DNA of 64,000 nucleotides, from the NCBI GenBank assembly GCA_947044365.1, contig OX345643.1, forward strand, positions 3,676,001 through 3,740,000, read 5' to 3'. Position numbers and translations under genes: made by a program. The notes under the pieces are model-generated. The model ran no database searches. It was given only the letters and a program-made list of their open reading frames with translations, and was not told where the DNA came from. Numbering within the stretch: position 1 is the first letter of the stretch; every line of letters starts with the position of its first letter. Source of the stretch: Petrosia ficiformis (Eukaryota; Porifera; Demospongiae; Haplosclerida; Petrosiidae). Below, piece after piece: positions 43,501 through 56,400 of this stretch.

Positions 43501-45454
43501 GGATTCTGATAGGTAGCTTGATAATCTGTATATAAATTTAAATTTCAAAGTGAAGCCTTGCAATTTTATTATTAAGCTTAAACCATGCATATAAAAGGTA
43601 TATTTACTAAAGGTCATTCATATTCACCTTGACCTCAGAAAGCCTTAGTTTACAATGACCAACAATCTTTTTACCAGCACCAATTTGATATAATTATCCT
43701 TCCCATTCTTTTTTGTGTATGTCAAATTTCAATCCATTACTTCATTATTGAGTTACAGTATAATCATGTATTAACCTTATGACATTAAATTATATACTTT
43801 ATTACATATAAAGACAACACATTATAATTTTGAGGTCATCGTGAATGTGAACAGACTTTAGAGAAATCACAATCACAAATAATCTGATAATATTGTGAGC
43901 AAACTTGATCTATCCCCAAACAGTGTTATCATCCGGAATTTAGCAATTGATAGTGAATATATAAATTTCCAATCTTTGTAAAACATTTAGTCGGTGTGGC
44001 TAATTTACTTGAACCGTGACAAAACAAAGTAGATAGTCGATTTACTCACTAGCTTGAGTGGGCAAATTAAACTTGGATGGTGACTTTGGTGAGCTTGTAT
44101 TTAGTCAGTAATGTATTTACAGTAGTGTAAACACTTATGTTGAGTCATAAAGAGATGGCAGTACAGGTTGAATCCAGAGCTTAATTGCTGGTGCAAACTG
44201 TGTAAATGGTGGTGCAGGAAACCATCAAAATGAACCCTGCTTACAAATAAACCTGGTAGGCCACTATTGGGGAATTAAACCCAAAGGAGGTTTGAGTACC
44301 AGAAATGTTTACAGAATTCTTGTCATGTATACACCATCAATACATTTTAAGTGACACGATGACACAAATTCATAGACTTCTTCATCAACTTTTGCAAGGT
44401 TATAAACCTTATAAAAATACATTGATAATTAAAGATATCAACTGACTTTGTCCATATCCGTATTGATACTGTGGAGTATTATTGTAATACTGCGTGGAAG
44501 GATTGATTGGTGATGGCTGAGTTTCATAGTTCTGTGTTATATACATGTAGGTACAAAAGATGACAACTGTGTCATATAAAGATATTTAAGGTTATAACAG
44601 GGTGATTTTAATAAATCTTTCAACATGCTCACTGAATTGTGAGCTATGAATTACTTTTTTATGATTAGAATAGTTGCTGGGCACAATCTGATCATGACCA
44701 TAGATAATATAGTATAGGAAAGGGATTGAAAACTCTGTGGCCATATGTTGCATTTATACATTGTTGTTATGCTACTTGTTACTCTCACAAAAGGCAGACC
44801 TTGTGATTGGAAGAAACTGATATTTAATAGACACTAGAACTATAAGAACAAGAGAATTAAGAAACAAATTCAGTTTAAATGTTATTGTTGTACTCAGCTA
44901 TTTCCAAGTTTCGTCTATGAGTACCACCATTTCAAACAAGATTGCAAGCCTACAAGAACTTTAGATAACTGTTTAATTATTATTATAATTCTAATTACAA
45001 AAATAAGCTCATATGAATTTGTAATTCATGGTACCAAAGTAACAACTAGCATCTCCTTTATACATTCTAACAATTTTTGGAGGGTCCATTATCTCCTTAA
45101 AAAAGGACATTTCCACGAAGTGCCAAGGATATCGGGTGCTTCTTCATGTAGCAGGCATTGCATTACATAATACATTCTTGGCAGTATCATTGCAAGGGTT
45201 GTATGCTGTTCAGTTACTATAAATAGTGAGCAAGATATGGTTTCGTTACTATTTACAGTAGTGACTGCTACGTGAAGACTCGGAAACTCCCAGGACATCC
45301 TTATTACGAGGATTTCATAGTAAAAATAAATATGTATAATTATATACCTGATATTGAGGTAAACCATACTCAGGAAGTAAAGGTTGTCTAGCACCTAGGA
45401 ATAGAAAGAATGGTACATCTACTTTATGATTTAATTAATATCGTTACCTTCCAT
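40571..45454 (-). CDS. Proline-rich two-pass membrane protein, dispanin/CD225-like, copy A
   Basis: Six exons join in phase to 231 residues: 45454-45448 (ATG), 45394-45348, 44531-44447, 43525-43326, 41491-41348 and 40783-40571 (TAA). The N-terminal 130 residues are rich in Pro, Gln and Tyr (MEGARQPLLPEYG, QPQPSPPLHNN, QPPQPQPLPPPP). A first hydrophobic span follows (CMCVLCSVTLILPAVFFAF), a short cytoplasmic loop with HYKHKQFYPQAKNRGA, and a second span (VSLIVGIATVIAGIITA). This layout matches dispanin/CD225 (IFITM/PRRT-type) proteins, which are small membrane proteins of plasma membrane and endosomes. The match is by architecture, since the short loop sequence is weakly conserved. The tail carries YPTYPTYPTY repeats. 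It converges on hydrolase copy A, with stops about 180 bp apart. Confidence 0.75.
41870..42250. repeat. Degenerate (TAATAG)n trinucleotide-rich tract
   Basis: Repeats of aatagtaatagca and aggtaatag occur through the intron of the dispanin-like gene. The corresponding tract in copy B (54750-55140) differs in repeat number. Confidence 0.7.
42395..42555. repeat. Degenerate (ACTATAACTAAA)n tract
   Basis: Repeats of aactataactaaa in both copies. Copy B (55305-55560) is longer, with extra units. Confidence 0.6.
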
Positions 45455-45475
45455 CTTCACTAAACTCCACCCTTC

Positions 45476-45528
45476 GTAACTTAACTTAACTTAACTTAAC
45501 TTAACTTAACTTAACTTAACTTAACTTG
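45476..45528. repeat. (TAACT)n pentanucleotide repeat, copy A only
   Basis: About ten units of cttaa lie upstream of dispanin copy A. At the matching site copy B has only a short attagtaacttaataac stretch. Confidence 0.9.
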
Positions 45529-45589
45529 TACTTAGCGCTAAAGTCTCGTCCCAGCCCCACGGGCGCAGCACGTACCACTACTTAGCATA

Positions 45590-46025
45590 ATATAACACAC
45601 GTGTAGTACCATTGGATACCACGCAGTACCAATGTAATACCATGTATTACCACGTAATACCATTGAATACCGTGCATTACCACTGAATAACATGTATTAC
45701 CATGTATTACCACGTATTACCATGTAGTACCATTGAATACCGTGTATTAGCATTGAATACCGTGTATTACCATTTAATACCACGTATTACCACTGAATAC
45801 CACGTATTACCATGTAGTACCATGTAGTACCATTGAATACCAATTATTACCATTGAATACCATGTATTAACATTGAATACTATGTATTACCATTGAACAC
45901 CATGTATTACCATTGAATACCAGGTATTACCACTGAATACATGTATTACCATGTATTACCATGTGTTAGCATGTAGTACCATTGGATACTAAGTAGAACC
46001 ATGGAATACTATGTATACTAACTAC
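45590..46025. repeat. Degenerate satellite based on tacca(t/c)g(t/a)atta
   Basis: A stretch of about 430 bp consists almost entirely of units such as taccatgtat, taccacgtat and taccattgaa, alternating at about 10-12 bp. The half-units form imperfect palindromes (accatgta/tacatggt type). It lies exactly where similarity between the duplication units ends, and is absent beside copy B. Confidence 0.85.
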
Positions 46026-47048
46026 TGAATAGTTATAGAATACGGACGAGCTCTATTCCTAGCAACGAGGGAGGCACGCCCGAGTGCGCGGGATTATATT
46101 TGATGTACAGCTGAACGGGCTTTTCTAACCCGCTCCATAGATATCTGCTCATAGTTGAAAAAACAAAAAAAAAGAAAACGCCCACATTTAATTAGGATGC
46201 ATGATGTCTGCACATAACGAGATTCATTATATTTCTGTAGAATAGACTGCGTGCGCATTCTATAACTGATATATAGCCACCCACTTCAATTCAAACACTC
46301 GCCTTGCTACTTTCCAGCAACTAACGAAGGATAATGTTGATATATATGTCTTTCTTAGAAGTTCTTCTATACATGCAAACAAGTTAGAAGTCTGCATTGT
46401 TTTAAAAAATATGGAAGTATGAAGCTAGCGCTTAGCCAGAGTGTGGGCGTTGCCCTGGACGTTTCATACACTCGCCTCTGTGTTCTTCTGCAACTAACGA
46501 AGCATGAATTTCACATCTGTAACTTTCTTAACACTTCAACTCACCAGTAAAAGAAATTACAATCTTGAATCTTGTAAAATGCAAGAGTTATCGAGCAGTT
46601 GTTTCTGTAACGCCCTAGTCACGCGAGACTAGTAACGCCCCGCCCACACAATTTTCTTATTTACGCATGCGCTATATATACTAGGTTACTAGTATACTGT
46701 GTCTGGGAATCGAAGGTCTATAACTTTATGACGCGCCGTTTGTAACAGTGGCCCACTCTATTATTTGCGCATATTGCGCATGCATGACAAACTGGGTGGG
46801 GTGGGGTAGGTCTGGGGGCTCCCCCCCCCCCCCCCCCCCAGTTTAAGACCTGGGATCGTTAGGGTTATCATCCATGTTGTTTGCGCATGCTCACATTTGT
46901 ATTATCAGTGACATTAGTTTGTTACAAACGGCGCGCCATATAACAACCACATAGTAACAGGCTATATGTACTTATATAAAGTATTATGCCGTAATTCCTT
47001 ATTACGAGTATATTTCATTTTAAGCTTAAATGAAGCATGAGCCGGCCT
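46026..47048. other. Spacer between duplication units
   Basis: No gene is seen. The spacer holds the dispersed 'gcgagtgttt' repeat in two inverted pieces (about 46290-46340 and 46430-46510), a MITE and a C-run. It is GC-richer than the rest of the window, with several cgcccac words. Confidence 0.6.
46728..46941. mobile_element. MITE with TIR based on 'gcgccgtttgtaaca'
   Basis: The left end tgacgcgccgtttgtaaca and the right end tgttacaaacggcgcgcca are inverted repeats. The inner words tttgcgcat and tgcgcatg are also paired. The interior contains a run of 18-19 C. Confidence 0.75.
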
Positions 47049-47098
47049 GGTAGCCAGCCCTTCCCACCCGGCAAATCATCTTGTCTCATTTGGGTATA

Positions 47099-50000
47099 AT
47101 GATCTGGTATGGATTTTTCTTATTGGGGTTGCTTTTGCCAATTCACTGCACATCAGATTGGTTGATAGAAAAGATCAAAAATGATGTAAGTCAATCATTC
47201 ATTATGTAGATTTTGTAATTGCTTAACAGTGAATGCATTGGGGACTGTAGTACTATCAGACCAGCTGGCATTCCCATGTGGTTTGGGGGGATGGCGAGGG
47301 CAGCCTCGTCTCCTGAAAGTGAAATCCTCCTCCAGTGAGGAGAAGGCCCGCGAGACTTATCCCTCCAAAATTGAGAATTGGCTATTATGCTTTTCATATT
47401 GATCTCAGCAAACAATGAAAGGAAAACCTCCAACTTAGCATAACTTTCTGCCTTACTCGATTGAAAATATGGTATGTGTAAATGATCTGGCATAAATTGA
47501 AGTAGCTGTGAACTATTATGTTTTTTTTTATTATTACTCACTTAGCTGTCTGTCCACAGACATACCGTATATCGGGAATATTTCGCGAGGTTTATATTTC
47601 ACGAATAGGTGGAACAACCGAATTTCGCGATTTTTATTTTAGCGATTCCGTTCAGAAAAATTAAACAAAGATAGTCCCACCCACTGCACTCACCTTGTAA
47701 TCGTACGTGTTATAAACTCACAATGACAACCATGGGTGAAGAACGGCAGTTCGTTCACGACTCGTGTATCAGAGGATATCATGTCTTTAAGGAAATCTGG
47801 AATTTTACGCTTGGGCAAGAACTGGTTTGCGAACCGGAGTTTGGAAATATCCACGATGCCTAGCCATTCGATATCGAGCTAGTACAGGGGATCTGGAAAC
47901 CGTGGGGCATGTTCCAAGAATAATATCTGCTCCATCTTGTTTGTTTGTCAGAAGAAGCGGTGTTGTTACTTGTCAAGTTACAGGAAAGAGGAGATACTCG
48001 GCCGATCTTGTGAATGGTGGCCTCGAGGTACCTTGCACTTACACGTTTATAGGTACAAGTAAGGAAGTAGGTAAAGTCAGAAGCTTAATTGAGTTTTGTC
48101 CAACCGTGATTCCCAGTGTTCTGCCTGCATCAAACACAGCTCAGCTTGGCCACATAAGCATGTGTCTAGCTTGCGAGATTACCTGATTTCTATGACTGTG
48201 CCTGTAACTATCATAATATGATTACAAAAAAGACTTGTATCACAAAAAGAGGGGATACAAATACATGTATCTCATATCGAGTGTGTGAGAGTTGGCACGT
48301 ATCTGTAATACTAATGTGTATATAATTATGTAATTATAATTCTAGTAGAAAGTGGGATATTATTTAGTCGTTTAAATACTATAAAAATGTGTCAAAATTA
48401 ACATAATTATAGGTAACACTAACTGAAGAAAACGACACTCTTATCCTATCAAATGGTTTGATCACAAGGAAATTCACCCTTTCACCAAATTTTGGAACAT
48501 TGGATTTCAGAAGTGAGATTACTGGACATTCAGTTGTACGTGCCATTACACCAGAGACTAATGTGACACTTGATGGATATCAATACAGTATTGGTGGACT
48601 TTATGAGACTAGTACTACTCATGCATACTTAAATCGGTCATCTGTCCAAGTACAGTCTGATCCAGATGCTTTTAAATATGTTAGATACACCCAGTCCTCT
48701 CCTACACCTTCATTTCACTGGGAACCAGGACTCCGCTATTCACCAAAGGATGTTAATTGGCCTCCGAAAGGATTACATTTAAAAATTGACTTTGTTGCAC
48801 CAGCAGTGGTTAAAATTCCAGCACACAAAGATGTTAAAATATCTCTTCATTATGAAATGTACCAAGGAGTTCCAATTCTCTCAAAATGGGTATCAGTGTA
48901 CTATACTAACACAACTGTTGTGAATCCTGTTCGTGTAAATTCAGTTGAAGTTGAAATTTTAGCCACACAGAAGCCATATGTTCCATGGAACTATGGATCA
49001 ATGCCTCACCCTTGGGAGAGGGGTAGTGGAATCACAGGTTCTTGGCTGTATGTGGAGACAGATTTAGCTCATGGTACAAGTGTATATTGGACAGATGATT
49101 CAAAAATTAGTGCTAGTCCTGGAGCAGATGAACCTGTTTTGTTTTGTTCCTATACTGCTGGACCAGGAATTCTTTTATCTAGTGTTAAGAACAACTCACT
49201 CTATTTGGAAGTGTTTGATAGTTTTCGAGTGATAGAATTAGTAACTGATTCAGAAGACAAAGAAAGAGTAGCTCTTAGTAGACATCGTCTCACACGACTT
49301 CTAAATCCACAAACACAAGAGAACCCAATTTTCTTCCATGCTACAAATACTACATCAGAGGGTTTTAAAAGTGCAGTGGACCAAATGGTCAACGTTGGAT
49401 TTGAGATGTTTATCTACAGTTTTGGAAGTGGATTTAGCTTAGAAAATCCAAGTGAATCATACATACAACAAATCAAGACTGATATTGATTATGCTCATTC
49501 AAAGGGAATTGAAGTTGGAGGGTAAGATTATTTTTATCGTAATAATAGCATCACTTTTGTAACATAAATATGTATATGAGATACTGAGATGTTTGACTGC
49601 ACTGCATTGTAGTAGAAGCTAACCCCCATATTTTCAGTAATAATTTAATTTGATTGGCTATTCTGTATTATCCCCGTCGTGAATATTACTAATTTATTAA
49701 TGACTCTACTATCCATGATACCATATACTTGCATAATTATAATATTGTTTATAGTATAGACAAGATTTTTATCATTTTTAAAATAGCTGTTTCTCATTGC
49801 TATATATTTGAATAATTTCAATACAAAAAGAATGCTTAAATTTCTATAATTTTGAACATTATAGTTACTTTAATGTGAGCGTGTACTTACAAGTATTTAC
49901 AAATAATTGAATTATTGCACTAATTAGAGTTGGAGTGATCTCTCAAAGCTCATCAGTTCTTACATCTATTACATATAGGTATGATCTGATTTGTCTAGAA

Positions 50001-53000
50001 CGAGGTCACGGAGGGTATGGTGGAAATGTTGGTGATATGTGGGATACAGTGGATCCTTCTACAAATCAACTTAAGGCTGATGCTTGCTTTGCCTCTGGTT
50101 GGTATGTCATTACTGCATGCATATCTCATGATAACTGTCACAAACAATACTTCTTTATAGGTATGACAAGTTGAGGACAATAATTTTCAATTTTATAAAT
50201 AAAACTGGTTTATCTATGTTAGAGACAGATGGTCCATATGGAGGAGGCTCTTGTGCTTCAAAAGCCCATAATCATCATGTTGATCTTGGTGACTCTGTAT
50301 ACTGGCAAACAAAATTGCAGGTACACTATCACAATAGCAACAATTATAAATTAATGTAAGTACAGTGGAACCTCCATTTAGCGGACAGTTTGGGGATTTT
50401 TACTTTGTCCTTTATACAGAGGTGTCCTTTACAAGGAGGTTCTCCAGTTCAGGCACTGGTAACGCAAACCTAAGACTTTATAAGACTCAGAATTGCTTCA
50501 GAGAAGATGTATTAAGAAATCCACAGATGTAAAATTTATTTTTCGTCATCACCAGGAAGATCTTTAGGCGAGTGCTTCAAAGTTTGGCAGTCTATGGGTA
50601 ACGCCCACTTTTATACTCGCCTGAATAAGTTCTACATTTTGAACAAGACTGAGTTTTAACTTACTTAGTTTGCCAGAAGACCTTCTGAGAAAGCCATAGA
50701 TACCAAAATCACTCTTCGTTAGTAACAAGAAAGTATTATGACGAGCATTTGAAAGTACTGTTGTCAGTGGCAACGCCCTACGTCCGTTAAATGGAAGTAC
50801 TGTTCACGTGTTACCTGTATTGATGGGAATCGAGCGTTGTCCGTTATCTGTTAAATAGAGAGTCCGTTCCAAGGAGGTTAGTAAGGTACAACAATAGCAG
50901 TCAGTTCAATCCGTGCATGCATTGGTTGCGTCCGTTAAAAACGAGGTGTCCGTTACAAGGAGTGTCCGTTAAGGGAGGTTTCACTGTAGTTATATTGCAT
51001 GTGTATGTTTAGTGTTGTTGTGTTATCATGTTCAGTCATTGGATGGATGTCACTATTCAAAATTATATGTTTTAGAACTAAATATTTTCAGTACTAGTCA
51101 TTAAGCATGCATATAAATTAAGAATAGCATCATATGCTTGTTCTCACATTCTTTTCTAGTTATGCCATTTATATCTATTTAGGGTCAGTTGTATAAAGAC
51201 TTGAAGGAGTTGAATGTTTTCATCAATCAACCAGACTACTACTTTTACCAAGGAGGTAATAAAGTTGGCATGGGTTACAACGAAAACCAATATAGCCTAC
51301 CAAGATGGGAAGACCTTACAGTTAGTAGGATGGTAAGAAATAGAATGCATCACATTATATTTTTTGTGACGTCAGTTATCTAGCTAGATTGATAATAAAT
51401 CCCCTATAATGCCTACATATGATGTTTGCATTGTATCAAGCCTTGACAAGCAATGTTTATGAAAAGGGAGAATAAATGTGGTGATATCAAAACCAAAAAT
51501 GTATACAAAGAAGGCCAGGTTGGTATTGTAACAACAAAAATTAAAACAATTCCATTATAATACAATGCCCAAGTATACATAACTACTCTTGAAGTTGCTA
51601 TTTATAGTAGTCACTTCACTCACTTGTATAGGTTATATGGAAGTGGATATATGAAGGTACTGGACAGAAGCTACTTGAATTATTCTCTCCTGTAATAGCC
51701 CATACCCAGGCTCTTTAAGGTGGCAGAGAAAAAGAACCTGGATTCAACTGTTTCCGCATGCACTAATCAATTTTTAAAAATTCCCCAGGTTTCTGAGGCG
51801 ACCATGAAACCATCGTAATCTTTCAATTTCATTTAGCTGTAAATAGGTACACTGCAAAAATGAAATCATTAAAATTTTATTGGTTAGTAAAGTTGCAAGG
51901 AATATGACAACCACCAAATTAAATCCTTGAAACTGTACTAACCACTAAATTAGTTGTTTAACTGTTTTGTTTTTGCAGTGTAGTATAATCAATTATGCTA
52001 GTTTCCATCCAGCGATCTCTGCACAGCACCTTGGATATCCTGGTCTTTTCAAAACCAGGAGCAGATCTTAGCTGTTATTGTGTACTACAAACTGACACAC
52101 CCTTTAGTGACTGTGTGTTATTTTGCATGTCAATTAGTGCATGTGGAAACAGTTGAATCCAAGCTCTTTTTCTCTGTCATCTTAAAGAGCTTGGGTACAA
52201 GGCTACTCCGAGTTACTTCTGTTATAATAAATTATTATTATAAACAAACTTTCGTAATACAGGTACCAGTTGTGAAAGTGTTCTGATTAAAGAGGTGTTC
52301 TTATTTTAGAGAGATCCCCCCAGCCGCAAAATGACTGCCATGCATTTTAATTGCATTAATATACTTGCTAAATGTAACAACCACTCACAGTATTATATAT
52401 ATATCTATGTACTCGTTATGGATAAGTTTTGTTGATCTGCATTTTGAACCCTCACAGTTTCATTTTACCTCCAAACTCAATGTGTGTGTAAATGCTGGAC
52501 AAATAATTTAGCAGAGAAAGTCAGTTAAGTAAGTATTTATGCACTTTCTGGTCTCTCCTATTATAGAGCATGTATGATGACAGTTATCACTTCATTCCTA
52601 CTCAAGGCTGGATGTTTGTTCCAATAGTAGTGTACCACGGAGGTGGTGATGCAGCTATGTTTGAACCCCTTGAAAAACATCTGTTAGAATACGAGTGGGC
52701 ATTGGCTCAATATTTAGGTTATGGTGTGGCTGCATGTTACAGAGGCAATGCTCTATATGATGGACCAATGTCTGAGACTCTTGTAAAGAAGTGGGTATCC
52801 TTTTATAAGCTATATCGAGATATTCTTACAAGTGATATTGTCCATATTCGGAGGCCTGATTTGCAAGGTAATGGTTATTCTGTATTATACCTTTTTAGTG
52901 ATTTGTTTTGTGAGATGTCAGTTTAATTAGAGTATATAATACACATTGATTTATTTATTATTGTCTGTTCACGCTGTCTACATACAGATATTGATGCCAT

Positions 53001-53247
53001 TCTTCATGTGAATCCTTACATTGAAAACAAAGGACTAATGATGGTGTACAATCCAACATCTTATGTTATATCCCATAATTTATCAATTCCTCTTTACTAT
53101 ACTGGTTTGAAATCTTCAGTACTAGTTTTCCAAGAAGGGCAACAACCAGGAAAATCTTACACTTTGAATCGAGAGTGTTCTGTAATTCTTAGTCTAAATA
53201 TGGCACCACAAACTATAACTTGGTTTCTTTTTAAGGCAAACTTGTGA
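47099..53247 (+). CDS. Secreted clan-D-like glycoside hydrolase (alpha-galactosidase-like), copy B, intact
   Basis: Seven exons sum to exactly 2190 bases (729 residues): 47099-47185, 48413-49521, 49979-50101, 50161-50320, 51183-51332, 52567-52867 and 52988-53247 (TGA). Exon 1 encodes a signal peptide (MIWYGFFLLGLLLPIHC). The large second exon gives a beta-rich N-terminal domain (SNGLITRKFTLSPNFGTLDF) like the supersandwich domain of GH36-type enzymes. The barrel follows, with MFIYSFGSGF, ICLERGHGGYGG and MLETDGPYGGGSCAS; the Asp of ETDG near residue 462 is my candidate nucleophile. A C-terminal beta domain ends in MAPQTITWFLFKANL. The family call (clan D, alpha-galactosidase-like) rests on these motifs and is tentative as to substrate. 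It should act on glycans outside the cell or in lysosomes. Start choice is supported by the signal peptide and by perfect phase to exon 2. Confidence 0.75.
47563..48142. mobile_element. Insertion present only in copy B intron 1
   Basis: Copy A reads ccacagacatgtacaactcag continuously where copy B has about 580 extra bases, beginning cgtatatcgggaatatttcgcg. The inserted DNA is GC-richer and open on the + strand (from 47827), with VTCQVTGKRRYSADLVNGGL. That looks like a coding remnant of a repeat, but I do not recognise its family. Insertion into B or deletion from A are both possible. Confidence 0.5.
50359..50997. mobile_element. Mariner/Tigger-like MITE in hydrolase intron (copy B)
   Basis: The same element as in copy A, with ends tacagtggaacctcc and ggaggtttcactgta, differing at few positions. 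Confidence 0.7.
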
Positions 53248-53426
53248 CTTAATAATTATTTATGTAATTAACACTACAGTCTATTTTATGAGAATTATTA
53301 TGAAAGCAGTTGTGCAGTGCATGTAATCACAGAATCACAGACTACACTTGTATATATGGCAAAGGATCAGAGAAAAAAACATTGGATTAACAAATAATAC
53401 ATTCAAAGTGATTTCAGACATGACTA

Positions 53427-53437
53427 AATAAAATAAA
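53427..53437 (+). terminator. Overlapping AATAAA polyadenylation signals for hydrolase copy B
   Basis: Two overlapping AATAAA hexamers about 180 bp after the TGA. They lie a few bases outside the stop of the convergent dispanin gene, so the two 3' UTRs must overlap. Confidence 0.5.
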
Positions 53438-53444
53438 GCCTGCG

Positions 53445-56400
53445 TTAATTCATATAAGTCGTATCAGTCGTATAGTTTAAATTTTCTGCTAAAATTGCAA
53501 TGGCAACAATGGGAGCAGTAATAATACCAGCAATCACTGTAGCAATTCCAACAATTAGAGAAACAACACTGCAGCATAATGCAACAGCCCCTCTGTTCTT
53601 TGCTTGTGGATAAAACTGTTTATGCTTGTAATGAACTGCCTAAAATGGGATCATTATACAAAATTAACAGAAATATTTATTGAATAATGAACTGAAATAT
53701 ACAAAATACACTGTAATAATGTTATCTCCATGAGATACATGAATGCTGTGTCCAGGTTATGTTGATGTTCTGGTACACAGTTTTGTTTTATTCTCTCAAT
53801 TTTAAAATCATTTAACTCGCTTGTTTCCGGTAGTACTCAGATTCAGGATTCATATTTTACTGTAAATCCTACCTGATAACATCAAATGTGAACAATAAGA
53901 CATAATTATGTCGAATACTAGAGGATCGAAGCATAAATAGCTTGCTCATCAGTGATTTGATTGGCCGTGAAGAAGTAATCTAATATTTTGACATACTGTG
54001 TCATCCTTGTCGCCAATTTGTGATGACATTAAATATTTTATTGACAACTTAACTATAATGATGTCTGTCTCTTAGTAATATAACAAAATTTTCTGTGTAC
54101 CAAAACATATCATGGTAACCTGGAGACAACAATACTACATAAAACAGTATTCAATACAAATTATCATACAAGGAAAACGAACATTTTTGTAATACAAAAC
54201 TTACACATAAAGAGCACAGTAATCCAATGAATGCAAAAAACACTGCAGGCAATATTAAAGTCACTGAACAGAGAACACACATACATATTGACATTCGTAT
54301 GTTAGTATTAACATTAGCACTGGGAGGAGGTTCAGGAATAACTCCAGGCTGCATAAGAAAAGCATGTTAATATGTCCTGCTGTAAAATTATGAATAATTA
54401 TTATTTTAAAAGATATAACCATAAGGGAAGCAAGATATATGGAAATATAACTGCACCAACTCGCACACATGTTTTATATGAATCACACCCAAAGCCCCAC
54501 AGGATAACACACCTTTCTTATCTACGTGTACAATCCCCTCAAAAAATATAATAGGGATGAGATCACACGATCAATATGAGATTTCCCCAAACTGTCAATA
54601 AGAGATTCAGAGCATACATTTTCAATTGGGTATGGAAGTTTATATAAAAAATTGACAATATAAACCTGGCAGTGATCACATAAAATATATAATACATATA
54701 TTATGATAAATGCTATATATATACATGTAATAGTAATGATTACATGTTTCAAAATAACAGTAATAGCAATAGCAATAGGTAATTAAAAACTGAGGTAATA
54801 GTAATAGTAATAGACAGTCAAGTAATAGTATATAATCTCAATGTTGAGGTAATAGTACTAGTAATAGTAATTGTAATTGACCTTCAGTAATATGTTCATT
54901 TAAAGTAGGGCTATTGGAGAGACTTTTAATTATTGGAGGGAAATGTTTTCTCCCAGAAATGTGCAAACTTACATATTCTGTTTTCGAGAAACTCACTTAC
55001 ATTAAATGCAATGGTCATTTTAGTTTAAAACATGAAAGAATTTCCAAGTAACCTCAAAACTATAGTAAAGCCATAACAGTAACACTGACTTAGGTAGTAA
55101 TAGTAATAGATTTTTAAGGTAACAGTAATAGTAATATATTACATTGCATTGTAATGGACCTCACATCTAGCTAAATTTATATATATAATATAATATAATA
55201 TATAATATATATAATTATATATAATTATAATAGTTACATATAAATAGATATATATAATATAAATAGATACATGTATATCATCAGTATATGTTAGAATAGC
55301 AGTGTTGTTTTAGTTATCTATAACTAAAAACCCTATTAGTAAGCCAGCGTCACTTAACTATAACTAAATTACAGGTCTGTTATAATAACTATAAATAACT
55401 AAAATGAAAAATAGCCAACAATGGACAGTTTTAGTTAGTTAACTAAAACTAAAACCATTTTAGTAAGCCTAATAATTTATTATATTCTAGTTAATCAACT
55501 ATAACTATAACTAATAAGTTTGAGAAAACCATCATACTATAACTATAATTAAAAGTGGTCATTATTGTCATACTAAAATAGCACTGTAGAGTGCAGAGTT
55601 TGCTGTACTCGAAACAAATATAATTTTATTCTTTCCTTTGATGATAATGGACTGAAGTGCATATAAACTAGAGCAGGGATGATTAATTGATTGATCAATT
55701 AATCAATCTATATTGAAAATTCTTTTGATTATCAATTGTTAGTCTGTGATATCTATTATGCTAATTATGTCAAAAGACACACTTTTCAAGCATGCGACAG
55801 CAAATAATGTATGATATAGAAGTGACAGGAAGCCTTTTTGATTATCAGATGTGAGGAATTGCATTAATTGACCTAATTGGCCTAATTACTTCCACTGATT
55901 TTAATTGATTTCAGAATCTTAGTGATTCCAAATCCAGGGCCTGAAATTAGGGACTCATTACATCACTAGGTTATTGATAAACTGCACTAATAGCTATATC
56001 TAATTACAAAAGGTATATAAGAACCTTTTAAAAGAAGAATTATAATAGGCTCAGACATAAGAACGTCAACAATCTCACTCTTCCCCCTTCCCCTTCTACA
56101 CTGCATGAAACCATGATAATATTATTATGGAACATTAAATTCAGTAATAATATTGAGCTAACATGATAATTTCACTAATGTGTAAACAATTGTTTTGTAA
56201 CTTGAACTGTATAAGATTGGGTTGATCAATATTCTAAAAGCTTCTTGTACAACAATGGATTCATCACCTTGTGCCTTATAAACTGAAAAAGATGTTTTAT
56301 TTATCATGCTTCATATTCTAATGTATATATTTCCAAGTTGTTGTAAAGTTTCGTAATACTAGAACTTACCAATACTGGATCTGGAGGAGGATAGTTTGTG

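Larger units (their letters stand above)
34993..45590. repeat. Tandem duplication unit A
   Basis: The sequence from gtagccagcccttcccac (34993) to the cacgggcgc stretch near 45570 matches 47049-58650 in order. Both units carry the hydrolase gene (+) and the dispanin-like gene (-). Most substitutions are scattered and rare; many differences are indels in AT-rich introns. Offset is 12,645 bp across the first exons and drifts with indels. Confidence 0.9.

Noticed and set aside
47191..47541. 116-codon minus-strand frame shared with 35148-35378
   Set aside because: Present in both units only because the DNA is duplicated; it is antisense to hydrolase intron 1, differs by indels between copies and has no recognisable domain.
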